Source of the DNA: JANMAT01 sp031359995
GTDB taxonomy: Bacteria; Actinomycetota; Acidimicrobiia; Acidimicrobiales; Ilumatobacteraceae
NCBI GenBank assembly: GCA_031359995.1
Contig: JANMAT010000213.1
Span: 52,286 to 116,285 of the forward strand
Length of the DNA stretch: 64,000 nt
Direction of reading: 5' to 3'
Shown here: positions 1-8,197 of the stretch, one piece after another
Position numbering within the stretch: the stretch's first letter is position 1
How the letters are laid out: each line of letters opens with the position of its first letter
Position numbers and translations under genes: made by a program
The notes under the pieces: generated by a model
What the model saw: the letters and a program-made list of their open reading frames with translations, nothing else
Database searches by the model: none
Told to the model about the DNA's origin: nothing

Positions 1-39
1 ACCGGCCCGCGGCTCGACTTCGCCGTCCCGATGCCCTGA
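1..39 (+). CDS. 3' end of an upstream gene (partial)
   Basis: The window opens in an open frame that reads TGPRLDFAVPMP and stops with TGA. It is on the same strand as the glycosyltransferase that follows 52 bp later. Too little is left to identify a family. In mycobacteria the gene next to the homologous glycosyltransferase (Rv3032) is a GH57 glycosidase (Rv3031), so that is one possibility, but nothing in these 12 residues shows it. Confidence 0.35.
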   Translation, partial: TGPRLDFAVPMP

Positions 40-77
40 CGCGGGCACGGCCTCGGCCGCGCACCGGTCGCCCCCAC

Positions 78-83
78 TAGGGT
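78..83 (+). promoter_or_regulatory. -10 element for a leaderless mRNA (glycosyltransferase)
   Basis: TAGGGT stands 8 nt before the GTG start of the downstream gene, and no purine-rich ribosome site lies between them. This is the spacing expected when transcription begins at the start codon. Confidence 0.5.
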
Positions 84-91
84 GGCCCCTC

Positions 92-1264
92 GTGCGCATC
101 GCCATGGTCACGTGGGAGTACCCCCCACGAGTCGTCGGTGGCATCTCGCCCCACGTCGACGGCCTGGCCGGTGCCCTGGCCCGTGCCGGTCACGATGTCG
201 TGGTGCTGACCCTCGCCCACCCCGACGCCCCGGCCGAGCAGACCGTGGACGGCGTGCGGGTGCTGCGCTGCGCCTTCGACCTGCCGTGGCTGCCCGAGGA
301 CAACCTGCTGGCCCAGATGGCCTCGGTGAACCACCAGCTCGTGCTGCTGATGGCCCGCCTCGAGGGCTGGCGCCCCGATGTGGTGCACGCCCATGACTGG
401 CTGGTGGCCTGGGCCGGTGACACCCTGCGGGCGCTCTGGGGCGTGCCCATGGTGTGCACGGTGCACGCCACCGAGCGGGGCCGCCACGGTGGTCACCTGC
501 CGGCCGGCCAGCCATCGGGCATCGACGCGACCGAGTGGTGGCTGACGTACCAGAGCCGCGAGGTCATCTGCTGCTCGCAGTTCATGGTCGACGAGGTCGT
601 GCACGCCTTCCAGCTCCCGGCGGGCAAGGTGCACCTGGTGCCCAACGGCGTCGATGCCGAGGTGTGGGCCCCACCCACGCCCGCCCCACCCCGCGGCCGT
701 GACGGCCCGCTCGTGGTGGCGTGGGGTCGGGTGCAGTACGAGAAGGGGTTCCAGACGCTGGTCGAGGCGGCCGCCCGCCTGCACCACGACGTGCCCGGGC
801 TGCGCCTGGTCATCGCCGGCCGCGGCAGCTACCTGGACGAGCTGCGCCACCTGGCCCACGTCCGCGGGGTCGGCCACCTGGTCGAGTTCCCCGGGTTCGT
901 GAGCGACCCCGATCTGCGCACCTTGCTGCACCGGGCGTCAGCCGTCGTGATCCCGTCGCTGTACGAGCCGTTCGGCATCGTCGCCCTCGAGGCGCTGGCG
1001 TCGGGCGCGCCACTGGTGGCCGCGGCCACCGGCGGCCTCGTCGAGATCCTGCAGGGCACGGGCGCCGCCCAGCTGTACCCGGCCGGCGACGTCGACGCGC
1101 TCGTGCACCACCTGCGGCGCGTGGTCACCGACACGACCAGCGCGGCGCGGGCCCAGAGCGCCGGCGCGGCGCTGGTGCGAGATCACTACAGCTGGGACGC
1201 CATCGCGGCGGCCACGTTGCCCGTCTACGAACGGGCGTCGGCCAGGACCGCGGCGGCGCCCTGA
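92..1264 (+). CDS. GT4-family glycosyltransferase, Rv3032/glycogen-synthase-like
   Basis: Retaining GT-B glycosyltransferase of family 4, cytoplasmic. The N-terminus MRIAMVTWEYPP followed by VGGISPHV closely resembles mycobacterial Rv3032, an alpha-1,4-glucosyltransferase of glycogen/methylglucose lipopolysaccharide synthesis. VPNGVDAEVW lies near residue 185, the donor-domain opening VVAWGRVQYEKGF near 207, and the E-x7-E nucleotide-sugar motif (EPFGIVALE) near residue 290. Its 390 residues are near the family norm of about 400. The GTG start is set by the TAGGGT -10 element just upstream. Its 3' end overlaps the convergent decarboxylase gene by 40 bp. The family is clear; the glucan substrate is inferred from resemblance. 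Confidence 0.85.
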   Translation: MRIAMVTWEYPPRVVGGISPHVDGLAGALARAGHDVVVLTLAHPDAPAEQTVDGVRVLRCAFDLPWLPEDNLLAQMASVNHQLVLLMARLEGWRPDVVHAHDWLVAWAGDTLRALWGVPMVCTVHATERGRHGGHLPAGQPSGIDATEWWLTYQSREVICCSQFMVDEVVHAFQLPAGKVHLVPNGVDAEVWAPPTPAPPRGRDGPLVVAWGRVQYEKGFQTLVEAAARLHHDVPGLRLVIAGRGSYLDELRHLAHVRGVGHLVEFPGFVSDPDLRTLLHRASAVVIPSLYEPFGIVALEALASGAPLVAAATGGLVEILQGTGAAQLYPAGDVDALVHHLRRVVTDTTSAARAQSAGAALVRDHYSWDAIAAATLPVYERASARTAAAP

Positions 1265-2403
1265 CCGACCATGTGGGCCTGCAGCGGCGCGAAGCCGTTG
1301 AAGCCCACCGACGAGTACGTCGTGGTGTAGGCGCCGGTGGAGTGCAGCAGCACGCGGTCGCCCGGCGTGAGCGCCATCGGCAGGTGGTAGTCGCTCTTGT
1401 CGTAGAGCACGTCCATGCTGTCGCACGACGGGCCGGCGATGACCACGGGTCCGGAAGCACCACCGTCGTGGGGCGTGGTGATGCGGTAGCGGATCGCCTC
1501 ATCGAGCGCTTCGGCCAGCCCGCCGAACAGACCGATGTCGACGGTGACCCAGCGCCGGTCCTCGATGGCGCTCTTGGTCGACACGAGCACGACCTCGGAC
1601 ACGATGACGCCGGCGTCGCCGACGAGGTAGCGACCGGGCTCGGCGATGAGCTCGGGCTCGGCCCCGCGCAGGTGGTCGGCCAGCGCGTCACGGATGGCGA
1701 GGGCGTAGGCACCCGGCTCGGGGATGGCCTCGTGGTAGTGGGCCGGGAAGCCACCGCCCAGGTTCAGCACCTCCAGGCGCACGCCGCGCGCCGCCAGCGA
1801 CGACACGATCCACCCGACCTCGCGCAGGGCGACGTCGAACGCCTCGGGGTGGCGTTGCTGCGAGCCGACGTGGAACGCCAGGCCCGTGCGGTGGCCCGAC
1901 GCCGCCGCCTCGGTGAGCAGCTCCACCGCCATCTCCGGCTCGCACCCGAACTTGCGCGACAGCGGCCAGTCGGCACCGGCCCCACCACACAGCATCCGGC
2001 ACATCACCGTGGAACCGGGCGCCGCCGCCGTGAGCTTGTGCAGCTCGCCGCGGCTGTCGAAGCTGAACAGCGTGACGCCCTTGCCGTGGGCGTAGGCGAT
2101 GTCGCGCTGCTTCTTGGCCGTGTTGCCGTAGCTGATCTGGTGCGGTTGCGCACCGGCGGCCAGGCACATGTCGATCTCGGCCGGGCTGGCCACGTCGAAG
2201 TTGCCGCCCAGCCCGAGCACGACCCCGAGCACCTCGGGCGCCGGGTTGGCCTTCACGGCATAGTGCAACGCCACCCCGCGCAGGGCGTGGGCCAACGCCT
2301 GGAAGCGTTCGGCCACGACGTCGAGATCGACCACGAGGTACGGCGTGGTCAGCTCCGGGTTCGCATCGATGAACGAGCGAATGGGGGCGGTGGTGGCGTT
2401 CAA
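1225..2403 (-). CDS. Fold-type III PLP decarboxylase (ornithine/lysine decarboxylase-like)
   Basis: Decarboxylase of the Orn/DAP/Arg class 2 family (alanine-racemase fold), expected to make a polyamine such as putrescine or cadaverine. The PLP lysine is in HYAVKAN (Lys51); HVGSQ lies near residue 180, the phosphate-binding glycine loop NLGGGFP near 218, and the dimer-partner catalytic motif GPSCDSMDVLY near 325. GPSCDSMD is typical of ornithine decarboxylases rather than diaminopimelate decarboxylase. Its 392 residues fit the family. The start is TTG, preceded by AGAGAGGA at about 8 nt. An MTA-phosphorylase-like gene lies upstream, supporting a polyamine role. Substrate choice between ornithine and lysine is not decided by sequence. 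Confidence 0.85.
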   Translation of the reverse strand: MNATTAPIRSFIDANPELTTPYLVVDLDVVAERFQALAHALRGVALHYAVKANPAPEVLGVVLGLGGNFDVASPAEIDMCLAAGAQPHQISYGNTAKKQRDIAYAHGKGVTLFSFDSRGELHKLTAAAPGSTVMCRMLCGGAGADWPLSRKFGCEPEMAVELLTEAAASGHRTGLAFHVGSQQRHPEAFDVALREVGWIVSSLAARGVRLEVLNLGGGFPAHYHEAIPEPGAYALAIRDALADHLRGAEPELIAEPGRYLVGDAGVIVSEVVLVSTKSAIEDRRWVTVDIGLFGGLAEALDEAIRYRITTPHDGGASGPVVIAGPSCDSMDVLYDKSDYHLPMALTPGDRVLLHSTGAYTTTYSSVGFNGFAPLQAHMVGQGAAAVLADARS

Positions 2404-2506
2404 CTATCACGTCCTCTCTGGGGAGCGGTGCTCAGGCACACGAGCGTTGGACGCTACCAACATCGGCGCGTTGCTCCACGGCGTTGAGAGCATTGTGGGC
2501 CCTGTC

Positions 2507-2521
2507 ACACAAGGTTTGTGT
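2507..2521. promoter_or_regulatory. Inverted repeat in the decarboxylase upstream region
   Basis: ACACAA-GGT-TTGTGT is a perfect 6-bp dyad about 105 bp before the decarboxylase start, in the only substantial gap of this minus-strand cluster. A second dyad, GACTGG-CCGA-CCAGTC, follows at 2523-2538. Either could be an operator; the second could also be a terminator for the phosphorylase gene, though it lacks a T tract. Confidence 0.35.
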
Positions 2522-2547
2522 TGACTGGCCGACCAGTCGCTGACTGA

Positions 2548-3318
2548 TCAGTTGACCAGTCGCAGCGCGTCGACGACGCGCGGCAGGCACTCGACGAGCG
2601 ACGTGGCCGCGAGGGCGGCGTTGTCGAGGTACTCCTGCACCTGGAGCGCGTGCCCGGCGATGCCGTTGGCGAGGTTGTCGATCTTGCACACCGCGGCGTA
2701 GCGCAACCCGGCCTCGCCGGCGAGCACGCACTCGGCGGGGATCGTCATGCCGACCATGTCGGCGTGCTGAGCCAGCAGGCCGATCTCGGCGCGCGTCTCG
2801 AACCGCGGGCCCTGCACCATGGCGTAGGTGCCGCCGTCGACCACCGTGCCCGAGGTGACGGCGCGCCACGCGTCGACCGCCCGTGTGCGCCATGTCACGT
2901 CGAAGCCGGCCATGCGGTAGCCGGCCGTCGTCGTGTGAAACGTGGGGTAGGTGGTGAGGGCGAGGAAGTCGTCGGGGACCAGCACCGTGCCCGGGCCGAG
3001 CTCGGGCCGCAGCCCGCCGCCCGAACCGATGGCGAGCACGCGGTCGCAGCCCGCCGCGCACAGCGCCCGCACGTGGGCGTGGTGGTCCACCAGGTGTGCC
3101 GGCACGTCGCCGGCGGCGGTGTGGCGCATGAGCACCACCACGTCGTCGCCCCACTCGTCCAGCTGCACCGTGCGGGCGTGACCCTGTCGCCCGGTGACCG
3201 TGACCGCGATCGTGCCGGTGACGGGCAGCGGGTTGGCGGTGAGCGACGAACCGATCACCACGGCGAGCCGCGTACCGGTGACGACCGGCACCGCTGCGGT
3301 GGCGCCCGGGTCCGTCAT
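2548..3318 (-). CDS. MTAP/PNP-family nucleoside phosphorylase
   Basis: Phosphorolytic cleavage of 5'-methylthioadenosine or a purine nucleoside to the base and sugar-1-phosphate. The 256-residue protein carries GSGGGL in the phosphate/base region, YAMVQGPRFET, typical of methylthioadenosine phosphorylases, and DMVGMTIPAE with the sugar-binding Met, then YAAVCKIDN near the end where MTAP enzymes have an Asp that reads adenine. Its ATG overlaps the stop of the HAD gene by 4 bp (ATGA), so translation is probably coupled. MTA is the by-product of spermidine synthesis, which fits the neighbouring decarboxylase. Purine specificity (MTA or inosine) remains open. Confidence 0.8.
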   Translation of the reverse strand: MTDPGATAAVPVVTGTRLAVVIGSSLTANPLPVTGTIAVTVTGRQGHARTVQLDEWGDDVVVLMRHTAAGDVPAHLVDHHAHVRALCAAGCDRVLAIGSGGGLRPELGPGTVLVPDDFLALTTYPTFHTTTAGYRMAGFDVTWRTRAVDAWRAVTSGTVVDGGTYAMVQGPRFETRAEIGLLAQHADMVGMTIPAECVLAGEAGLRYAAVCKIDNLANGIAGHALQVQEYLDNAALAATSLVECLPRVVDALRLVN

Positions 3319-3965
3319 GTGCCGGCCGCGACGAGCTCGGCGATCTGGGCGGCGGTGTCGACCACGCGCCAGGCGCCAGCGCGCTCGAGCTCGTCGACGC
3401 GGCCGAAGCCCCACGTGACGCCGATGCACTTCAGCCCGTGCACGCGCGCCCCTTCGATGTCGTGGTGGCGGTCACCGACCATGATCGAGTTCTCCGGCGC
3501 GGCGCCGGGCAGCTGGGCCAGCGCGTGGGCGATCACGTCGTGCTTGTGCATGCGGGTCCCGTCGAACGTGGCGCCGGCCACGACCGCGAACGGGCGACGC
3601 ACGTCGAAGTGCTCGACGACCATCTGGGCGAACGGCTCGGGTTTCGACGTGGCCACCGCCAGGGTGACGCCGTCGCCGGCCAGCGCGTAGAGCAACTCGC
3701 GCATGCCCGGGTAGATCTCGGCCTCGAGGATGCCGATGGGCTTGTAGCGCGACCGGTAGGCGGTGATGAGCGGCTCGACCAGGTCGTCGGCCACGCCGTA
3801 GCGGGGCAGCACGACGGCCAGCGGCGGGCCGATCATCGCCTCGAGGTCGGCGTCGGACGGCACCTCGAGCCCGACCGCGGCGAAGCCGTGCTGCAGGCTG
3901 CGCACGATGCCGACGCGCGAGTCGGCGATCGTGCCGTCGAGGTCGAACAGCACATGGGTGAACAC
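3315..3965 (-). CDS. HAD-superfamily phosphatase, phosphoglycolate-phosphatase-like
   Basis: Small-molecule phosphatase of the HAD family, 216 residues. Motif I is FDLDGTIADS (residues 7-16), motif II VATSKPEPF, and motif IV MVGDRHHDIEGA; a helical C1 cap sits between I and II. This arrangement matches Gph/PpaX-type enzymes acting on phosphoglycolate or pyrophosphate, but the substrate is not encoded in visible motifs. I chose the GTG just before FTHVLFDLDGT because the open frame upstream runs antisense through hemE. It is the first gene of the operon with the nucleoside phosphorylase and diverges from hemE with 57 bp between the starts. Confidence 0.8.
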   Translation of the reverse strand: MFTHVLFDLDGTIADSRVGIVRSLQHGFAAVGLEVPSDADLEAMIGPPLAVVLPRYGVADDLVEPLITAYRSRYKPIGILEAEIYPGMRELLYALAGDGVTLAVATSKPEPFAQMVVEHFDVRRPFAVVAGATFDGTRMHKHDVIAHALAQLPGAAPENSIMVGDRHHDIEGARVHGLKCIGVTWGFGRVDELERAGAWRVVDTAAQIAELVAAGT

Positions 3966-4009
3966 GCCTGCGCATGGTGCCCCAACAGGCGGTGCCGCGG
4001 CCAGCCCGG

Positions 4010-4015
4010 TAGCGT
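4010..4015 (+). promoter_or_regulatory. -10 element for hemE (leaderless)
   Basis: TAGCGT lies 7 nt before the hemE ATG and no Shine-Dalgarno is present. It would drive the hemE-hemH-hemY operon. Confidence 0.5.
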
Positions 4016-4022
4016 CGACACC

Positions 4023-5075
4023 ATGACCGAAGGCCCGGCCCAGCTGGACGCGCCGTTCCTCGCCGCGTGCCGCGGCGAGACGCCCACCCGTCGGCCGGTG
4101 TGGTTCATGCGCCAGGCCGGGCGCAGCCTTCCCGAGTACCGCGCCGTGCGGGGCGAGGGCACCATCCTGGACGCCATCGCCCAGCCCGACCTGGCCGCCG
4201 AGATCACGCTGCAGCCGGTGCGCCGCTACGGCGTGGACGCCGCCATCCTGTACTCCGACATCGTCGTGCCGGTGGCCGCCATCGGCTTCGGTGTCGATGT
4301 GGCGCCGGGTACCGGGCCGGTGGTGGCCGAGCCGTTCGCGTCGGCCGCCGATCTGGCTCGCCTGCGCCCGCTCGACCCCGAGGCCGACACGCCCTACGTG
4401 TTGGAGACGTGCCGCATCCTGGCCGCCGAGCTGACCGTCCCGCTCATCGGCTTCGCCGGGGCCCCGTTCACCGTGGCCAGCTACCTGATCGAGGGCCGGC
4501 CGAGCCGCACGTACACGAAGACCAAGGCGCTCATGTACGGCGACGAGCCGCTGTGGCACCGGCTCATGGAGCGCCTCGTCGACCTGGCGGTCACGTCGCT
4601 GCGCTCGCAGGTGGCCAACGGGGCCCGCGCCCTGCAGCTGTTCGACTCGTGGGCCGGCGCCCTGTCGTTGCCCGATTACGAGCGCTACGTGCAGCCGCAC
4701 TCGGCCGCCGTGTTCGCCGCCGTGGCCGACCTGGGCGTGCCCCGCATCCACTTCGGTGTCGACACCGGCGAACTGCTCGGCGCCATGGCCCTGGCCGGTG
4801 CCGACGTGGTGGGCGTGGACTGGCGCGTGCCGCTCGACGTGGCCCGCGCCCGCATTCACGCGGCCAAGCCCGGCCTGAGCGTGCAGGGCAACCTGGACCC
4901 CGCCGCCGTGGTGGCCGGCTGGCCCGTCGCCAAGATGCAGACCGACCGCGTGCTGGCCGCCGCAGGCGACCACCCCGGCCACATCTTCAACCTCGGTCAC
5001 GGCGTGCTGCCCGAGACGGACCCGACCGTGCTCGAACGCATCGTCGCCCACGTGCACGGAGAGGACATCTCGTGA
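4023..5075 (+). CDS. hemE: Uroporphyrinogen decarboxylase
   Basis: Removes four acetate carboxyls from uroporphyrinogen III to give coproporphyrinogen III in the haem pathway; cytosolic, cofactor-free. The 350-residue protein shows the signature PVWFMRQAGRSLPEYR near residue 25, the substrate Asp in LYSDIVVP, the G-x-P-F-T-x-x-x-Y block FAGAPFTVASYLIEG near 145, HFGVDTGELL, QGNLDPA and the terminal FNLGHGV with its conserved His. Length and motifs are complete. It opens a haem operon and its stop overlaps the GTG of hemH by 4 bp. The preceding TAGCGT element sets the ATG as the start. Confidence 0.97.
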   Translation: MTEGPAQLDAPFLAACRGETPTRRPVWFMRQAGRSLPEYRAVRGEGTILDAIAQPDLAAEITLQPVRRYGVDAAILYSDIVVPVAAIGFGVDVAPGTGPVVAEPFASAADLARLRPLDPEADTPYVLETCRILAAELTVPLIGFAGAPFTVASYLIEGRPSRTYTKTKALMYGDEPLWHRLMERLVDLAVTSLRSQVANGARALQLFDSWAGALSLPDYERYVQPHSAAVFAAVADLGVPRIHFGVDTGELLGAMALAGADVVGVDWRVPLDVARARIHAAKPGLSVQGNLDPAAVVAGWPVAKMQTDRVLAAAGDHPGHIFNLGHGVLPETDPTVLERIVAHVHGEDIS

Positions 5076-5995
5076 GTGCGCCCACCGCCGTGGTGCTCAT
5101 GGCCTACGGCACGCCCCGCAGCCGCGACGAGATCCTGCCGTACTACACCGACATCCGCCGCGGGCGACCGCCCGAACCGCAGCAGCTGCAGGACCTGGCC
5201 GACCGCTACGACGCCATCGGCGGCCTGTCGCCGCTGGCCGAACGCACGCGGGCCCAGCTCCACGCCCTGCAGGCCGCCCTCGACGCCAGGGCGCCCGGCG
5301 GGTACGCCGTCACCATCGGCCTGAAGCACGCCGAGCCCAAGATCGAAGCGGCCGTGGCCGCGCTCGACGTCACCCGCGCCGTGGGCCTCGTGCTGGCGCC
5401 GCACTACAGCGCGTTCAGCGTGGGCCAGTACCACCAGCGCGCCGCCGCAGCCGCCGCCGAACGCGGCATCGCGTACGCAGGCATCGACTCGTGGCACCTG
5501 GAGCCGGCCTACCTCGACTTCCTGGCCACCGGTGTGCGAGCCCGGTTGGCCGAGCTGCCCGCCAACACCAAGGTGCTGTTCACCGCCCACTCGCTGCCCG
5601 AGCGCATCCTGGCCAGCGGCGACCCCTACCCCGAGCAGCTGCGGGCCACCGCCGCCGCCGTGGCCCAGCGCGTCGGCCTGGCCGAGTGGGGCCAGTGGGG
5701 TCTGGCGTGGCAGTCGGCCGGGCGCACGCCCGAGCCGTGGATCGGCCCCGACATCCTCGCCGTCATCGACGAGCTGGCCGCCGGCGAGAACGCCGGCGGC
5801 GTGCTGGTGTGCGCGTGCGGGTTCGTGGCCGACCACCTCGAGGTGCTCTACGACCTCGACATCGAGGCGGCCAAGCGGGCCGCCCAGCGCGGCCTGGCCT
5901 TCGCCCGTACGCCGTGCGTGAACGACGACGCCACGGTGCTGGCCGCACTGGCCGACCGCGTCATCGCCGCCGCCGCGGACCTCGCCGCGTCATGA
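5072..5995 (+). CDS. hemH: Ferrochelatase (coproporphyrin ferrochelatase type)
   Basis: Inserts Fe2+ into a porphyrin; in Actinobacteria this is normally coproporphyrin III (CpfC). The 307-residue protein begins AVVLMAYGTPRSRDEILPYY, carries the metal-site His in FTAHSLPERI near residue 173 and the acidic partner in GFVADHLEVLYDLDIEA near 250. VCACGF and TPCVND give three C-terminal-half cysteines where actinobacterial enzymes usually hold a [2Fe-2S] cluster; whether a fourth ligand completes it I cannot tell. GTGA and ATGA overlaps join it to hemE and hemY, implying one coupled transcript. Confidence 0.95.
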   Translation: MSAPTAVVLMAYGTPRSRDEILPYYTDIRRGRPPEPQQLQDLADRYDAIGGLSPLAERTRAQLHALQAALDARAPGGYAVTIGLKHAEPKIEAAVAALDVTRAVGLVLAPHYSAFSVGQYHQRAAAAAAERGIAYAGIDSWHLEPAYLDFLATGVRARLAELPANTKVLFTAHSLPERILASGDPYPEQLRATAAAVAQRVGLAEWGQWGLAWQSAGRTPEPWIGPDILAVIDELAAGENAGGVLVCACGFVADHLEVLYDLDIEAAKRAAQRGLAFARTPCVNDDATVLAALADRVIAAAADLAAS

Positions 5996-7383
5996 GTGGC
6001 CGGGTCGTCGCCGTCGTCGGTGGAGGCATCACCGGACTGGCTGCCGCCCGCCAGGCCGTTGCGCTGGGCGCCGAGCGCGTGGTCGTGTTCGAGGCCTCCG
6101 ATCGCCTCGGCGGCAAGCTGCGCACCTCGCCGTTCGCCGGCCTGCCTGCGGTGGACGAAGGGCCCGACGCGTTCCTGGCCCGCGTGCCCGAGGCGGTGGC
6201 GCTGTGCCGCGAGCTCGGCCTGGGCGACGACCTGGTGTCGCCGGCCATCGGCAAGGCGTGGCTGTGGTGGGACCACCGCCTGCACGCCCTGCCCGAGGGC
6301 CTGGTGCTGGGCGTGCCCAGCGACCTGGCCGGGCTGGCCCGCAGCCGCCTGCTGTCGTGGCGGGGCAAGGCCCGTGCCGCCCTCGAGCCGGTGCTACCGG
6401 GCCTGGCCGCCAGTGCGGCGCGCGACAACCTGGGCGCGCTCGTGCGGGCCCGCTTCGGCGACGAGGTCCTCGAACGTCTCGTCGACCCGCTGGTGGGTGG
6501 CATCAACGCCGGTGACGCCGACGAGCTGTCGGCCCGCTCGTCGGCCCCACAGATCCTCGACGTCACGGCCAGGAACCGCTCCCTGCTGATCGGCCTGCGC
6601 CGCCAGGCGGCCAGGGCGCCCAAGAACCCGGGCCCGATCTTCCTGGCCCCCAGGGGCGGCATGGGCTCGATCGTCGAGCGCCTCGTGGCCGAGCTCGCCG
6701 CGACCGGCGTGGAGCTGCGACTGAACACACCCGTCGAGCGGGTCGAGCGCGCCGGCGAACGCTGGGGCGTGGGCGACGTGGAGGCTGACGCCGTCATCGT
6801 GGCCACACCGGCGTTCGTGGCCGGGCCCCAGTTGGCCGACGCCAGTGCCGAAGCGGCCGGGGTGCTGCGGGCCATCCCCCATTCGTCGGTCGCCATGATC
6901 ACGCTCGCGTTCCGGGACGAGCACGTGGGCCGGGCACTCGACGGCAGCGGCCACCTGGTGCCCAAGCCGGCCCAGCGGGCCATGACGGCGTGCTCGTGGG
7001 CGTCCACGAAGTGGACCCACTGGAAGGCGCCGGGTCAGAGCGTGCTGCGGGCCTCGCTCGGGCGCTACGGCAACGAGGCCGCCGCCCACGGCAGCGACGC
7101 CGATCTCACCGGACGCGCCATCGCCGATCTCACCGAGGCGCTCGAGCTGCGCGGCGACCCTACTGCGGTGCGGGTCACGCGTTGGGACAAGGCGTTCCCC
7201 CAGCACACGCCGGGCCACCTCGACCGCGTTGCCGGGGTCGAGGCGGCGCTGCGCCGCGACGCGCCGGGGGTGTGGGCGGTGGGCGCCGCCCATCGCGGGG
7301 TGGGCATCCCCGCCTGCATCCGCCAGGGCCGCGCCGCCGCCACCGATGCGCTGGCCCGGCTGGCCGAGCGCACCTCCGGCTGA
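5992..7383 (+). CDS. hemY: Coproporphyrinogen III / protoporphyrinogen IX oxidase
   Basis: FAD- and oxygen-dependent six-electron oxidation of a porphyrinogen to the porphyrin. In monoderm bacteria the HemY type acts on coproporphyrinogen III (CgoX), before ferrochelatase. The 463-residue protein starts with the dinucleotide-binding loop VAVVGGGITGLAAAR (residues 6-20) and an acidic strand end in VVVFEASDRLGGKL, and ends with the second FAD-binding block GVGIPACIRQGRAAA. Length matches HemY. It is third in hemE-hemH-hemY, which fits the coproporphyrin-dependent route. The last enzyme of that route, HemQ/ChdC, is not in this window. Confidence 0.93.
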   Translation: MSGRVVAVVGGGITGLAAARQAVALGAERVVVFEASDRLGGKLRTSPFAGLPAVDEGPDAFLARVPEAVALCRELGLGDDLVSPAIGKAWLWWDHRLHALPEGLVLGVPSDLAGLARSRLLSWRGKARAALEPVLPGLAASAARDNLGALVRARFGDEVLERLVDPLVGGINAGDADELSARSSAPQILDVTARNRSLLIGLRRQAARAPKNPGPIFLAPRGGMGSIVERLVAELAATGVELRLNTPVERVERAGERWGVGDVEADAVIVATPAFVAGPQLADASAEAAGVLRAIPHSSVAMITLAFRDEHVGRALDGSGHLVPKPAQRAMTACSWASTKWTHWKAPGQSVLRASLGRYGNEAAAHGSDADLTGRAIADLTEALELRGDPTAVRVTRWDKAFPQHTPGHLDRVAGVEAALRRDAPGVWAVGAAHRGVGIPACIRQGRAAATDALARLAERTSG

Positions 7384-7416
7384 CACCGCTGCTGACAACC
7401 CGCCGGGCCGGGCGAA

Positions 7417-7422
7417 TAGCCT
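7417..7422 (+). promoter_or_regulatory. -10 element for the sortase gene (leaderless)
   Basis: TAGCCT is 6 nt before the ATG; the 45-bp gap after hemY has no ribosome-binding sequence. Confidence 0.5.
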
Positions 7423-7428
7423 TCCCCC

Positions 7429-8121
7429 ATGTCGTCGCGCCCCCGTCCGCCCCGTGCCCGGTGGGCGGTGGCCGCGGTCGGGCTCGTGGTGCTCGCCGCG
7501 TGCGGTGAAGCCCGGGCGGTGAGGGTCACGGCCACCGTGGCCGTCGTGGCCGCGCCGGCGGTCACGACGACGGCGCCGACGACGACCCTGACGCCGGCGA
7601 CGACCAACGCCGCCCCCACGACCACCGTCGCGGCAGCCACCACCACGACGGTGCTGCCGGCCGAGGACACCGCCACCACGGTCGGCCTGCCCACGCCGCA
7701 GGCGCCGCCCCCCGAGAACGACGTGGAACCGACCCAGGTCGTGGGGCGCATCGCCATCCCCCGCCTCGGGCTCGACCTCGACCTGCAGGAGGGCATCACC
7801 CTGCCCACCCTCGACCGTGGTCCGGGGCACTGGCCGGGCACCGCGTTGCCGGGCCAGCCCGGCAACGTGGTCGTCGCCGGCCACCGCGTGAGCCACACCC
7901 GGCCGTTCCGCTACATCGACGAGCTCGAAGCGCGCGACGAGGTCACCTTCACGGTGAACGGGGTGGTGTCGCGCTACGTCGTCACGGGCCACGAGATCGT
8001 GACGCCCGACGCCGTCCGCATCGTCGACCAGACGCCCGACGCCACCGCCACGCTGTTCGCCTGCCACCCACCGGGCTCGACGCAGTACCGCTGGGTCGTG
8101 CACCTCGCACTCCAACCCTGA
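7429..8121 (+). CDS. Class E-like sortase, membrane anchored
   Basis: Cysteine transpeptidase that would attach surface proteins or pilins to the cell wall. The N-terminal segment AVGLVVLAACGEA looks like a lipobox, so the protein may be lipidated at Cys25. A Thr/Ala-rich spacer of about 70 residues (many Thr-Thr-Thr runs) leads to the sortase barrel from residue 105. The catalytic triad is visible: His152 in VVAGHR, Cys212 in TLFACHP and Arg221 in QYRWVV. TLxxC with a nearby Arg resembles class E/D enzymes of Actinobacteria. No LPxTG or LAxTG substrate gene is adjacent. A lipoprotein-like sortase is unusual, since most have a membrane helix; the hydrophobic stretch could instead serve as that helix. 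Confidence 0.82.
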   Translation: MSSRPRPPRARWAVAAVGLVVLAACGEARAVRVTATVAVVAAPAVTTTAPTTTLTPATTNAAPTTTVAAATTTTVLPAEDTATTVGLPTPQAPPPENDVEPTQVVGRIAIPRLGLDLDLQEGITLPTLDRGPGHWPGTALPGQPGNVVVAGHRVSHTRPFRYIDELEARDEVTFTVNGVVSRYVVTGHEIVTPDAVRIVDQTPDATATLFACHPPGSTQYRWVVHLALQP

Positions 8122-8134
8122 ACCGGCATGGGCC

Positions 8135-8149
8135 GCCCCGCCGCGGGGC
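8135..8149 (+). terminator. GC-rich hairpin after the sortase gene
   Basis: GCCCCGC-C-GCGGGGC forms a near-perfect stem 14 bp after the sortase stop. There is no T tract, so termination is only suggested. Confidence 0.3.
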
Positions 8150-8182
8150 CCCGTCCGACGAGCCCGGAGCGCGGCCGGTGGC

Positions 8183-8188
8183 TACGCT
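8183..8188 (+). promoter_or_regulatory. -10 element for the FAD oxidase gene (leaderless)
   Basis: TACGCT stands 9 nt before the ATG, with no Shine-Dalgarno sequence between. Confidence 0.45.
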
Positions 8189-8197
8189 CGCCGGGCC

